Shown: positions 8,854 through 17,394 of the stretch, in pieces
How the letters are laid out: the number at the start of each line of letters is the position of its first letter
Position numbering within the stretch: position 1 is the first letter of the stretch
Source: Bin55 sp965116055
GTDB lineage: Bacteria > Pseudomonadota > Gammaproteobacteria > Pseudomonadales > Azotimanducaceae
Direction: 5' to 3'
Assembly (NCBI GenBank): GCA_965116055.1
Contig: OZ220466.1
Location: 2,356,001 to 2,420,000 of the forward strand
Length of the DNA: 64,000 nt
Program-made: the position numbers and the translations under genes
The notes under the pieces: model-generated
Database searches by the model: none
Seen by the model: only the letters and a program-made list of their open reading frames with translations
Told to the model about the DNA's origin: nothing

Positions 8854-10812
8854 CTAGTTTGGTTGAACTGCCGTGTTTCTCGATTGTGCTCGCCGTTGCG
8901 CTAGGTACTTCTGGTAGTTGAAAAACTCCTCTACCTCAATGGCCTCGTTACCGTTAGCATCGAAACCTGCGAACGCAGGTGCAAGTCGACGTATTGATCT
9001 GCCCGTTAATTCGCTTTGCTGGATCCCGCCGTCCATGTCCCGATCAAGAAAACCTACTGCTTGGGCAGCTTGGAAACGCTCACTCGAATGAATTGGCTCG
9101 GCGGCTGTTTCTTCAACCCAACGGAACACGAACGCACCGTAAAGCATTTCATCCCATGACTGCAATCCCCAAGTAACTGTCTTCTCCGAATCCGGGTTCG
9201 CGAAGTTCTGCTTGGAGTTGTCATAGATGGTCTTATGGATCAGCTTGGAACCAGCCGGTACCGCTTTCGGGGTGTCGAATACGTAAGGGGTCTGCCAATT
9301 GAAATCGTACGCTGGTACAGATAGCAGCGTTTCCCTTTCACCGTCCGGGTATTCCAATTCAAACGTAGAGCTTCTACCCCGGTAATGCGAGTGTGGCAAA
9401 ATCGAATAGAGTTCCGCATCCCGGTCGAATTCGAGATACGCGCCTTCTTCGTACGCCTTCGTATTCGGCGGAATAGCAAGGTTGTAGTTAATAACCACAC
9501 CGTGCCGCGCAATGAGCTCGGGCGGTTCGTCGTGAAAGTAGAGACCGATTTTCGTGTTATCGACTACGGCCTTACCATAAGGGGTATAGTGCAGCTGCAC
9601 GGCAACCGACGATCCTGGATGCACCATGATGCCCGTATTTTCAGGTAGAAAGTCGCCCGGAACACCAGGCGCATAACCGCCAAGGTAGTTGTTAAATACG
9701 CCTTGACGGGCATGTTCGCCAGGTTCGTTCGTACCGACTAATACGTGGTGTACTACATTAGTATTGCCCGGTCTCACGTCAATGCCACTGATCCAGGCGC
9801 TCTCTTGTAAAGTTGTCGGAATTTCGTAATTTTGATATTCGACAACGCCGCTTGCTGGAACTTCAAACGCAGGCACCTCCACAATCAGATCAGGAGCGCC
9901 TAGCGGCCAGTCTGCCGACCCTCGTGCTGTTTCGATTTCAGCCACGATCGCACCTAATGGATCGACGCCCTCGCCGCGCAATGCACCTCCTTCGATCCAG
10001 TCCACCAGTAGTTTTTTCTCCGCCAGAGTTATACTGCGATCGTTACGCCAGTTGCCGATGTGCGGGTCGGCATGCCAAGGCGGCATACGATTCGTGCGCA
10101 ATACCTCACGGATCATTGGAGCGAACCCCTTGACCATGTCATAACTCGACATATGCCATGGCCCGATACCACCGGGCACATGGCAACTCATGCACCGTTC
10201 TTGCAATATAGGTACGACATCGTCAACGTACGAGATGCCTGTTTGCGGTTCTGCCATATTGATCAGGCAACCTTTGGCGCCTTCCGACTTGATGTCGACC
10301 TGAATCCCCTCCTTGAGGGCGCGAATAGCATCCGCGACATAGTGCGCGTCGGCCTGAGCTTTCTGTCGCTCGTAACCAAGCCGATCGTTCAAGGGACCCC
10401 GATATGTCAAATCCCAATTCGATGGATTGATCACGAAAGCTTCGGCAGTTCTCGTCACGCCAAGGCTACGCGCTACCAGTTGTGCGTCGTCGACAAGAAT
10501 AGGGAAATCAATGCCCCATTCAGCCGCTTCCAGACGAATTGATTCCCGGTCGTCCTGTGGATTCGCATTGAGCATGAGAAAGACGACCTGGTCGTCAGCG
10601 AATTGATCGCGGACCGAACGGAGATCAATGAGCGCGTTACGAAGGATGGGACAGCCGTTGCCTTGAACGATTAGCACAATAGCATCCGCATCCGAGTAGT
10701 AATACAGTTCATGCGCATTGCCGTTGTGATCAAGTAGCTCGAAGTTCTCAATCTGTACGGCCGTCGTTACGACACTGCCCAGGAGACAAATCGCCGTCAA
10801 TACCTTTCTCAT
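8854..10812 (-). CDS. Secreted redoxin / cytochrome c / copper type II monooxygenase / EF-hand fusion
   Basis: This is a mosaic of about 652 residues with an N-terminal signal peptide. From N to C terminus, seen: a redoxin-like domain (about 20-180) with one cysteine (NGCP) rather than CxxC; a haem site CMSCH (207-211); a copper type II, ascorbate-dependent monooxygenase-like core; and two EF-hand loops (near 590 and 618). All six copper ligands of peptidylglycine monooxygenase can be assigned: HH 355-356, H408 in QLHY, HSH 474-476 and M556 in DEML. The first and second copper sites are therefore both intact. ATG 10812 is chosen because AGGAG lies ten bases upstream. ATG 10821 is a close alternative, and an in-frame TTG at 10842 is less likely. 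The substrate is unknown. Confidence 0.85.
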   Translation of the reverse strand: MRKVLTAICLLGSVVTTAVQIENFELLDHNGNAHELYYYSDADAIVLIVQGNGCPILRNALIDLRSVRDQFADDQVVFLMLNANPQDDRESIRLEAAEWGIDFPILVDDAQLVARSLGVTRTAEAFVINPSNWDLTYRGPLNDRLGYERQKAQADAHYVADAIRALKEGIQVDIKSEGAKGCLINMAEPQTGISYVDDVVPILQERCMSCHVPGGIGPWHMSSYDMVKGFAPMIREVLRTNRMPPWHADPHIGNWRNDRSITLAEKKLLVDWIEGGALRGEGVDPLGAIVAEIETARGSADWPLGAPDLIVEVPAFEVPASGVVEYQNYEIPTTLQESAWISGIDVRPGNTNVVHHVLVGTNEPGEHARQGVFNNYLGGYAPGVPGDFLPENTGIMVHPGSSVAVQLHYTPYGKAVVDNTKIGLYFHDEPPELIARHGVVINYNLAIPPNTKAYEEGAYLEFDRDAELYSILPHSHYRGRSSTFELEYPDGERETLLSVPAYDFNWQTPYVFDTPKAVPAGSKLIHKTIYDNSKQNFANPDSEKTVTWGLQSWDEMLYGAFVFRWVEETAAEPIHSSERFQAAQAVGFLDRDMDGGIQQSELTGRSIRRLAPAFAGFDANGNEAIEVEEFFNYQKYLAQRRAQSRNTAVQPN

Positions 10813-10842
10813 GCTTGCCATGCTCCTAATGCGTGGATTCAA

Positions 10843-11366
10843 GGGGAATGTGTGTTTATTCAGTAAGTTCGATAAGAAGATTTCTTGGCTTCAATTCATT
10901 TCCAATAGATATCTCATCGTGTATCGCTACATTGGATAGGTATGCATCGTATCCATCAACTGGGTTCTTCCGAAGGCATGGTTGACAAACCAGTTCAAAA
11001 ATAGATAAACCATAAAACGCTTGGGGCATCCAAGTCGACCTACCCGATCACTCGTAATTATGACCTCATGTCACTTGGAATCGTTGCTAAACAAAGGCCA
11101 ACAGCCTGCTTCATGTACTACGATCTCAGAGTATTTCTCAACACACGATACCGCCATACCAGTAAAGAGGCCTTTTCGCCGGTGCGGCCGTCATAGCATA
11201 CTACGATCCGGATATCCATGGAACATAATCCGACGAAATCAACTGTTAACCTAAACTGCGCTGAATTTGATAAGCGCTTAAAGCTGTAAAGAAAACGAAG
11301 TAGTTCCAAGCTAGAACAAACGATATAGTCGTTTCGCTAACTAAGTTCGCAAGCTTATTAAAAGCG
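10843..11366. other. Non-coding spacer
   Basis: This spacer of about 520 bases lies between two leftward genes. It should hold the promoter of the redoxin-monooxygenase gene. I see no credible gene, RNA or repeat in it, and no clear terminator for the DUF29 gene. Confidence 0.5.
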
Positions 11367-11993
11367 TTAGCCACGGATTCGGGATGTACGCTCCATTTCC
11401 GCGTCTGCTTTAGCAAATACGTCCAATACGTTATTTGGATATAGCCACTTGCCTGTATATCTAATCGCCTCAACACCCTGCCTATGGGTATCCAATTCAA
11501 AGCCAACGCATTCGTCTATGGTGAATTTAGGACCTTGATCAAAGCCCTTGACCAATCTTTCCGCAGTTGATTCGCCGATCTTCTCAATCCGACTTAGTTT
11601 ATTCACTAAAGAACCCATGCTGCGTTCCCATACCCGATCGTATTCTTTTCGTATGGTGTGCTTTAATCTCGGACTCTCGTTCAAGATTTCTACGATATCT
11701 TCTCGAAACCTTGCAACTTCGGCTTTCCAATACCGCATAGTTTCTAGCTTGACCCAATTCTGCGATCCGCATACTTCAATAGCGATTAAATGAACAATAG
11801 TCTGTTTCATAAACGATTGAACTGCGCGCCGGTCGTGTCCTGCCAAATCACGAAATTCCTCGGTTACATTCTCAAAGTCCAGTTCCAGCCAACGACCCGC
11901 TTGCATTAACTTCAGTTGATATTGGCACCATGCGTAATAGTCGTCCGCATAAACGGGCGACTGTATGGACGGTGCAGCAGCTACTTCCGACAA
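11367..11993 (-). CDS. DUF29-family protein
   Basis: This 208-residue protein belongs to the DUF29 family (PF01724), known from cyanobacteria and scattered proteobacteria. Seen: the characteristic N-terminal pattern DYYAWCQYQLKLMQAGRW-LELD, then NVTEEFRDL, and HDRRAVQSFMKQ, matching the family's helical core, followed by a run of ESPRLK. The C-terminal half (after about residue 130) is longer than the usual short DUF29 protein and has no recognised domain. The function is unknown. It lies alone next to an IS remnant, which suggests an accessory gene. Confidence 0.8.
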   Translation of the reverse strand: MSEVAAAPSIQSPVYADDYYAWCQYQLKLMQAGRWLELDFENVTEEFRDLAGHDRRAVQSFMKQTIVHLIAIEVCGSQNWVKLETMRYWKAEVARFREDIVEILNESPRLKHTIRKEYDRVWERSMGSLVNKLSRIEKIGESTAERLVKGFDQGPKFTIDECVGFELDTHRQGVEAIRYTGKWLYPNNVLDVFAKADAEMERTSRIRG

Positions 11994-12135
11994 ATGGCTC
12001 TAACCCCAAACGCTATCGTATCAATTCTATTGGAAAATCGCACGATGATGATACCTAAAACCGGCCGTGATGAATGACAATCCATAAAACATCTGTGTGC
12101 AAAACAGAGAATCATTCGATCTTTAACTTGGGCTC

Positions 12136-12816
12136 TTATGTTGTTGTATGTGTATCTAGTCCGACATGCTCGACAATGGAGTTCGTTTCGGTGGCTTGGT
12201 CGGGGTGGAAGTCGTGTAGCTGTAGCCACCGCATGTAGTTGTCAAGGTACTTGGTCGACACGCCGCGGGCGGTTAATCACTTGGTGATGGAGCCCTGCCT
12301 CGCGCGTGGCGGCGCGATAGCTGGGTAGGCATCACTGACGATCACCGCGTCTATGACCGTCCAGATCGCGACGGTCGCTTTGAGCGTCGTCGCTGTGGTG
12401 TCGGGTACCTGCTGGGAGTACATTGCGCTCCCGCGGGCTACGGCCGTCAGCACCGGCCAATGCGCCTGGCTTCGACCGCGTGGAACCACACGACCACCGC
12501 CCGCTTCCTCAGCTTACGGCGCTACCGCAAGCTGCGACGCCCTTTACAACTTCCCAGGAAATAGGTTTCGTCCATTTCAGCCATACCCTCAAGGCCCGTC
12601 GGCGCGCGCGTTGGCCAGGAACCGATGTCGCCAGAGAAATGCGGTGCGGTAACTGATCCGACACGCCTCGGCCGACTGATGCAGCGTCATCCGCTTTTGC
12701 ATGCACGCTTGATAAGCCATCCAGGTCGACTTGAAGCGCAGCCCCGCCAACGGCGTGCCCGTCAACGCCGTGAAGGTCTTGTCACAGTGTTCCGCGCGGT
12801 AGCGAAATCGCACCAT
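12136..12816 (-). pseudogene. Decayed IS1595-family transposase
   Basis: This is a broken transposase read on the minus strand in at least three frames. From 5' to 3', seen: KTFTALTGTPLAGLR with RTAFLWRHRFL (12589-12816), which is the helix-turn-helix region after a lost zinc ribbon; then, in another frame, AEMDETYFLGSCKGRR, the start of the DDE core, ending in a premature stop; then VLTAVARG ... VIVSDAYPA (12277-12489); and finally RGVSTKYLDNYMRW near 12200-12265, the usual C-terminus. The 5' end is missing and no inverted ends were found. G+C is higher than in the flanks. It is not functional. Confidence 0.82.
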
Positions 12817-12931
12817 TCAAGCTCAACGTTGAATGCCCAGCATAAAACTGCATTCAATTTATCTGTCAAGTCCGTGAATTTCGCACACTTACAATTCGGA
12901 TCATTCAGTCCCGCGAAGGTAATAACCATTT

Positions 12932-13834
12932 ATGCCCACGCTGCGCCACTCAGCGTTGAGGTCGCGCTACCTCGCTTCCCGTTTAAGTCAACTGCTTATA
13001 ACGACCGGATATCTAATCGGTTGTTACGGTGCATTAGCGTCGGAGGATTGGGTTGCTCCGCGGTTGGAAGGCACGGATCTACCCGACTTAAGTGGCATCT
13101 GGCAAGCGGTCAGCAGCGCGCACTGGAATATCGAACGTCATTTGGCAAGTCCGGCACTGCAATTGCGCGACGGCCCAGTCGTTCCCGTTCCACATCAACG
13201 GATTCTCGCGTTAGGTGCCGTTGGCGCCGTACCTGGCGGTATGGGAATTATTAAAGGCAGTGGAAAAATCCCGTATACCGAAGAAGCATTAGCGATTCGG
13301 GAAGAAAATCGCGCGGATTACTTAAACCGCGATCCCGAAATCAAGTGCTATCTTCCTGGTGTCCCGCGCTCGACCTACATGCCGTTTCCCTTCCAGATCG
13401 TGCAAGGTCACGATTCGATGTTTATAGTGTTCGAGTTCGCCAATGCCGATCGTATTCTGTATTTCGAGGATCCAGGTCCGGCGCCAGTTGATTCTTGGAT
13501 GGGGCAATCCTACGCACAGTGGGACGGAGATACTTTAATCGTCGAAGTGACCGGTCAGGTGGGCGATACGTGGTTTGACCGGGCCGGCAATCACCACTCG
13601 GCAGCCATGCGCGTGGTGGAACGCTGGACACCAGCGGGTCCCAACCACCTTCAGTATGAAGCTACCATTTACGACGACGAAACGTTTACTGAACCTTGGA
13701 CTATTTCCCTGCCGCTCTACCGTCGGATGGAACCTGACGCACGCATCATGGATTTCAAGTGCGTTGAGTTCGTTGAAGAATTGATGTACGGTAAGTGGCG
13801 CCGTAACCCATTGCCGCGTGGCTGGGAGGAATAA
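12932..13834 (+). CDS. Secreted protein of an uncharacterised WxGDTLxVE family
   Basis: This is a 300-residue protein with an N-terminal signal or anchor (SQLLITTGYLIGCYGALASE). It belongs to a family of exported proteins common in marine gammaproteobacteria and Acidobacteria with no known activity. Seen: the early PDLSGIWQ motif, KCYLPGVPR with FQIVQ, and QWDGDTLIVEVTG. This last is the same motif as in the next gene (WWEDDTLVIETTNF). It is the first gene of a same-strand cluster running to 16505, separated from the next gene by two bases. It looks like a beta-rich periplasmic or surface protein. I do not recognise a catalytic site. Confidence 0.75.
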   Translation: MPTLRHSALRSRYLASRLSQLLITTGYLIGCYGALASEDWVAPRLEGTDLPDLSGIWQAVSSAHWNIERHLASPALQLRDGPVVPVPHQRILALGAVGAVPGGMGIIKGSGKIPYTEEALAIREENRADYLNRDPEIKCYLPGVPRSTYMPFPFQIVQGHDSMFIVFEFANADRILYFEDPGPAPVDSWMGQSYAQWDGDTLIVEVTGQVGDTWFDRAGNHHSAAMRVVERWTPAGPNHLQYEATIYDDETFTEPWTISLPLYRRMEPDARIMDFKCVEFVEELMYGKWRRNPLPRGWEE

Positions 13835-13836
13835 GC

Positions 13837-14889
13837 ATGAAATTCACTTTTACTTTCGTACTACTGACACTATCTGGGGGAGACGTTTGGGCAAATTCAA
13901 ACGCAGAAGACCCACGCACGCCTTGGGGCACCCCGGATTTCACCGGTACCTACGATACGGCCACATTGACGCCCGTTGAGCGGCCACGCTATTACGGCGA
14001 CAGTTTGTACGTAACCAAAGAACAAGCGGAAGAGCGCGCCCGTCAAACGCGCGAAGGTCTCGCCGAAAGTAACGCATCAAAAGATCCAGACCGCACTGCC
14101 CCCCCTGTGGGCGGAGACGGATCAACTGGGGCATCCGGGAATGTCGGAGGTTACAACGCCTTTTGGATCGACAATGGCGAGACGTTGAATGAGGTTGATG
14201 GAAAATTCCGAACTTCGATTATCAGTTATCCAGCGAACGGCCGTAGGCCAGCCTTGACGCCGCAAGCAGGCGCTCGTCTACGAGCTTTCTACGGCTCTTT
14301 CGCACGCAATGACGGCACCGCTTCGTGGCTCGAACGCGGCGATGGTTCCGGGCCGTACGACAATCCAGAACGTCTGACACTCGCCGATCGTTGCTTACAA
14401 GGGTTCAGCTCGACTGGCGGGCCGCCTATGATGCCAGCCCTTTACAACAATCACAAGCACATCGTGCAAGGCCCTGATACGATCGTGATATTGGTGGAAA
14501 TGGTTCACGACGCCCGCGTCATTAGGCTCAATAGCGAACACCCGCCGGAAGACGTCAGACAATGGATGGGCGATTCCATCGGATGGTGGGAGGACGATAC
14601 GCTCGTTATCGAAACAACCAATTTCAATGACACGCCTGCGCAAATGCCTGCGTCTCGACATTTGAAAGTGACCGAACGCTTCAATCGCATTGATAGCCGC
14701 AATCTGCAATACAGTTTCACAGTGGAAGACCCCACGACCTGGCAGGACAAGTGGTCGGGCGAATATGTCTGGCCAAAGTCAGACGAAAAAATCTATGAAT
14801 ATGCATGCCATGAAGGCAACTATGCTATGGGCAATATTCTTCGCGGGGCCCGCCGCCTCGAACGTGAAGCGTTAGCCGCGAGCAATTGA
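13837..14889 (+). CDS. Secreted paralogue of the upstream protein
   Basis: This 350-residue protein has a clear signal peptide (FTFTFVLLTLSGGDVWA), then TPWGTPDFTGTYD. Seen: MGDSIGWWEDDTLVIETTN near residue 245, DARVIRLN and KVTERFNR. These place it in the same uncharacterised exported family as the gene just upstream, though the two are quite divergent. The two-base gap between them and the ribosome site GGAGG just before ATG 13837 argue for one transcript and coupled translation. The function is unknown. The pair plus the DUF6152 gene is a recurring type of neighbourhood in such genomes, as far as I recall; this needs a genome-context search to confirm. Confidence 0.78.
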   Translation: MKFTFTFVLLTLSGGDVWANSNAEDPRTPWGTPDFTGTYDTATLTPVERPRYYGDSLYVTKEQAEERARQTREGLAESNASKDPDRTAPPVGGDGSTGASGNVGGYNAFWIDNGETLNEVDGKFRTSIISYPANGRRPALTPQAGARLRAFYGSFARNDGTASWLERGDGSGPYDNPERLTLADRCLQGFSSTGGPPMMPALYNNHKHIVQGPDTIVILVEMVHDARVIRLNSEHPPEDVRQWMGDSIGWWEDDTLVIETTNFNDTPAQMPASRHLKVTERFNRIDSRNLQYSFTVEDPTTWQDKWSGEYVWPKSDEKIYEYACHEGNYAMGNILRGARRLEREALAASN

Positions 14890-14906
14890 TCTCAGGGAAC
14901 TCTCGT

Positions 14907-15398
14907 ATGAAACTAATCTACCTTGCACTCGCTGCTATCTCGCTCATCGTAGCAGGCGTTGCAGTCTACGCTCACCATGCGTTTGGCGCTGAATTTGACC
15001 CGAATCGCCCGCTTCTACTTAAAGGCAAGGTAAGCAAAGTCGAGTGGGTGAATCCACACGCTTGGATTCACCTTGACCACGAAAAAGAAGACGGCACAAC
15101 CGAATCCTGGATGGTGGAAGGCGGTACGCCCAACACCTTGCTTCGCCGCGGTGTTACCCGCGATTCGTTAGCGCCTGGCACATACATCATTGTGGACGGT
15201 TATCAGTCGAAAGATCTCTCGAACCGCGCGAATGGGCGAAATATCACCTATGAGGACGGTACGACGTTATTCATGGGTTCATCCGGAACGGGCGCACCAC
15301 GCGATGGCGCCGACCCGACCGAAAAGGCACGCGCTGAAGACGTCAAGAAGATAGAATCGGTTCAAAACGCTGCGACTGAGGAAACCCCTGATCCATAG
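14907..15398 (+). CDS. DUF6152-family secreted protein
   Basis: This is a protein of about 163 residues with a signal peptide (LALAAISLIVAGVAVYA) cleaved just before HHAFGAEFD. Seen: the family pattern of HH after the signal, then KGKVSKVEWVNPHAWIHL near residue 45, WMVEGGTPN, and LRRGV. The histidines near the mature N-terminus and in NPHAW are the conserved residues of the DUF6152 (PF19649) family. They could bind a metal, but that is inference. ATG 14907 is chosen over an in-frame TTG at 14886 because AGGGAA lies upstream and the signal peptide begins there. The C-terminal 30 residues are charged and likely disordered. Confidence 0.85.
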   Translation: MKLIYLALAAISLIVAGVAVYAHHAFGAEFDPNRPLLLKGKVSKVEWVNPHAWIHLDHEKEDGTTESWMVEGGTPNTLLRRGVTRDSLAPGTYIIVDGYQSKDLSNRANGRNITYEDGTTLFMGSSGTGAPRDGADPTEKARAEDVKKIESVQNAATEETPDP

Positions 15399-15471
15399 TT
15401 CATAGCGGACAGTTAGTACATGTCGCCGCATCGTCTACGGGCCTTGCGGCGTTTTAGTTTTAGGTAGATTC

Positions 15472-16038
15472 GTGTCCCTTCGTTGGTTTGCTGACTGGCT
15501 TGATACGCACGCATGGAGTACGGCACTGCATGAGTCCCTCTACATGTATCCGTACGTTGAAACGACCCATGTGTTAGCGCTGACGTTATTTGTTGGTACG
15601 CTCGCAGTGGTTGATCTGCGCATGTTAGGCGTTGCGTTTCGAACAACGCCTATCTCAATCATTAGCAGCAACATACTGCCGTGGACCATGATAGGTTTTG
15701 TCATCATGTTCATTACGGGCGCGTTACTGTTCTATGCCATTCCAGTGCGCACTTATCACAGCGTATGGTTTCGAATCAAAGTCATCATGATCGTTCTAGC
15801 TGCGATCAATGCTGCCCACTATCACTATCGGATTAGCAAGGATCGAATACTTTGGGACAAGGCACCAAAACCTCCTCGCTCGGTTCGTTTGACTGCGGCA
15901 GCTTCCTTATTCCTCTGGATCATCGTGATCTTTTCAGGGCGCATGATTGCCTATAACTGGTTTGACTGCGATCGTCCGCAACCCGATTGGGTCATTGCAG
16001 TCGCCGGCTGCGTTGTTGATGAAGTCGCGTCGTTATGA
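15472..16038 (+). CDS. DUF6644-type integral membrane protein
   Basis: This 188-residue membrane protein has four or five hydrophobic helices. It matches the family often labelled DUF6644: an N-terminal SLYMYPYVETTHVLALTLF helix with a conserved His, then VVDLRMLG, a PW at the start of the next helix, and a late GRMIAYNWFDC. The conserved histidines could ligate haem or metal, by analogy with small cytochrome-type membrane proteins, but no such role is shown. The start is GTG 15472. Its stop overlaps the start of a shorter paralogue (ATGA at 16035), so the two are probably made together and may pair in the membrane. Confidence 0.78.
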   Translation: MSLRWFADWLDTHAWSTALHESLYMYPYVETTHVLALTLFVGTLAVVDLRMLGVAFRTTPISIISSNILPWTMIGFVIMFITGALLFYAIPVRTYHSVWFRIKVIMIVLAAINAAHYHYRISKDRILWDKAPKPPRSVRLTAAASLFLWIIVIFSGRMIAYNWFDCDRPQPDWVIAVAGCVVDEVASL

Positions 16039-16505
16039 CGTTGCTTGATCTATTTCAATCGCTTGAAGACACCTGGATCGGCGAGGCCATCCGTACATCA
16101 TATTGGCTGTTTCCGTTTATTGAAGCAATTCATTTGGTTGGACTCGCTCTTCTCGGTGGCACAATCCTTGTCGTAGATTTGCGTTTACTAGGTTTGACGC
16201 TACGCTCGCGTCCTGCACAGCAGGTACTGAAAAACGCTCGGCCTTATTTTGCTGTAGGGTTAGTCACCATGTTCGCGACAGGCATACCTTTAGCTCTTTC
16301 CGAGATGATTAAGTTGTATTACAACTTTTCGTGGTGGGTAAAGATCTCGGCACTCGGTGTCGCGATCATATTTACTTTCACAGTGCGGGATCGGATCGTA
16401 CTATACAAAACAGCGTCACCTATTGCTTTAGCGAGCCTTGGATTGACTTCACTTGTTTTATGGTTTACGGTTGCCGGAGCCGGGCGCTGGATCGGATTTT
16501 CATGA
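16035..16505 (+). CDS. DUF6644-type integral membrane protein (paralogue)
   Basis: This 156-residue paralogue of the upstream membrane protein has about four hydrophobic helices. Shared marks seen: SYWLFPFIEAIHLVGLALLG with the same His, VVDLRLLGLTLR, then FAVGLVTMFATG, and the final AGAGRWIGF, which mirrors FSGRMIAYNW in its neighbour. The start overlaps the upstream stop by four bases. It closes the 12932-16505 envelope cluster. No terminator is evident after it. Confidence 0.78.
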   Translation: MTLLDLFQSLEDTWIGEAIRTSYWLFPFIEAIHLVGLALLGGTILVVDLRLLGLTLRSRPAQQVLKNARPYFAVGLVTMFATGIPLALSEMIKLYYNFSWWVKISALGVAIIFTFTVRDRIVLYKTASPIALASLGLTSLVLWFTVAGAGRWIGFS

Positions 16506-16725
16506 CACTTGGACAAAACATTGAAGTGAAACGACGCCCGTACTGATTGCGTCACGCCAATGGTTTACCATGACACTACCTCCTACGCATATAGTGAGTT
16601 AATTTAGTAGTGTACGGAAATTTTCCAGACGGAGACACGCATAGGAAAATGAACAATAGGCTTCCTGTGACTGTGCGCAAGTATGAGTTATAATAGATAA
16701 ATGCTCACTTTACGGAGTAATAGCT
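16506..16725. other. Spacer with leader of a small disturbed gene
   Basis: This spacer separates the envelope cluster from a small broken gene. The right part carries a TATAAT and a GGAG ribosome site (listed separately). The left part shows nothing I can name. Confidence 0.4.
16665..16694 (+). promoter_or_regulatory. Possible sigma-70 promoter, perfect TATAAT
   Basis: A consensus TATAAT lies at 16689-16694, with only a weak -35 match (TGTGAC) 17 bases upstream. It sits 31 bases before the ATG at 16726, a sensible distance for a promoter of that short gene and of the gene after it. Confidence 0.4.
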
Positions 16726-16915
16726 ATGACCGATCCAATCAATCAACACTTCAAAACGCTATTGCTGGTGGTGGTCGCCTCGGCTTCTCTGCGGTACGGA
16801 ACCTGCCCATGCCATTGAGACAGGTTCCGATTCTCTTGTCAAAGAAAAAGAGACCTCATCGCGTACTGAGGCAGTCAAGGAAGTCGATCTGGAAAATTTC
16901 AAGTGCCGCATTTGA
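16726..16915 (+). pseudogene. Frameshifted small exported peptide gene
   Basis: GGAG followed eight bases later by ATG 16726 starts MTDPINQHFKTLLLVVVASASL, a good signal-anchor. That frame then stops at once near 16823. Shifting frame near 16800 gives PAHAIETGSDSLVKEKETSS and continues to a stop at 16915, which reads like the mature part of the same short protein (about 60 residues). One small insertion or deletion would restore it. It could also be a sequencing error. The end overlaps the next gene. I do not recognise the family. Confidence 0.45.
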
Positions 16916-17292
16916 TCGTTAATGGTCCAAAACATAAAGTGCTTCAGTCCTATGCTTCTAGATTAAATGAGCTGATCATCTACGCGAGGGATGATGGCTA
17001 CTATTTGAATTCGGAGTCGGAGACCGATTTCCAGTCCTTCATCAAATCAGTGCCTCATTTTCGAAGAGGCTCTCTTGTACTGATTGACAACGGAAACCTC
17101 CGCGCCATATGGAAAGACAAACAGGGAAACCGCCTGGGCATACAGTTCCTTGGTGGTGGGATGCTGCAATATGTAATCTTCAAACATCGGCCATCTGCAT
17201 CGCAGGTTTCTCGAGTCGCCGGTCGCGATACCTTTAAGGGATTACAGCGACAGATTGATGCCTTTGATTTGGGCGCTTTACTTTACGAATAA
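16903..17292 (+). CDS. Conserved hypothetical protein, about 129 residues
   Basis: This is a soluble protein with a GTG start at 16903 and no signal peptide. Seen: an N-terminal helical LNELIIYARDDGYYLNSESE segment, then RRGSLVLIDNGNLRAIWKD and GNRLGIQFLGGGMLQYVIF, a compact beta-sheet region, and a late RVAGRDTFKGLQRQIDAF helix. The clean domain structure suggests a real protein, and I believe close relatives exist in many proteobacterial accessory regions, but I cannot name a function. It follows a frameshifted gene and is followed by a strong ribosome site leading into a 14-codon stub, so the locus looks like a cut-down operon. Confidence 0.6.
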   Translation: MPHLIVNGPKHKVLQSYASRLNELIIYARDDGYYLNSESETDFQSFIKSVPHFRRGSLVLIDNGNLRAIWKDKQGNRLGIQFLGGGMLQYVIFKHRPSASQVSRVAGRDTFKGLQRQIDAFDLGALLYE

Positions 17293-17349
17293 AAGGTGAT
17301 ATCTGCCTACCGCAAACAGGTCGTCCCATACATCAAACGGAGGATGATC

Positions 17350-17394
17350 ATGGAAGATGGTACTGCTGCTCTTTGCTTAGGTGACAGCCTCTAA
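17350..17394 (+). pseudogene. Truncated gene start with strong ribosome site
   Basis: GGAGG lies just upstream of ATG 17350, which opens MEDGTAALCLGDSL and then stops, running into the 3' end of purL. The sequence LxLGDSL is how many DNA methyltransferases begin, so this may be the cut-off start of such a gene, but fourteen residues cannot prove that. A chance reading frame is possible. Confidence 0.25.
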
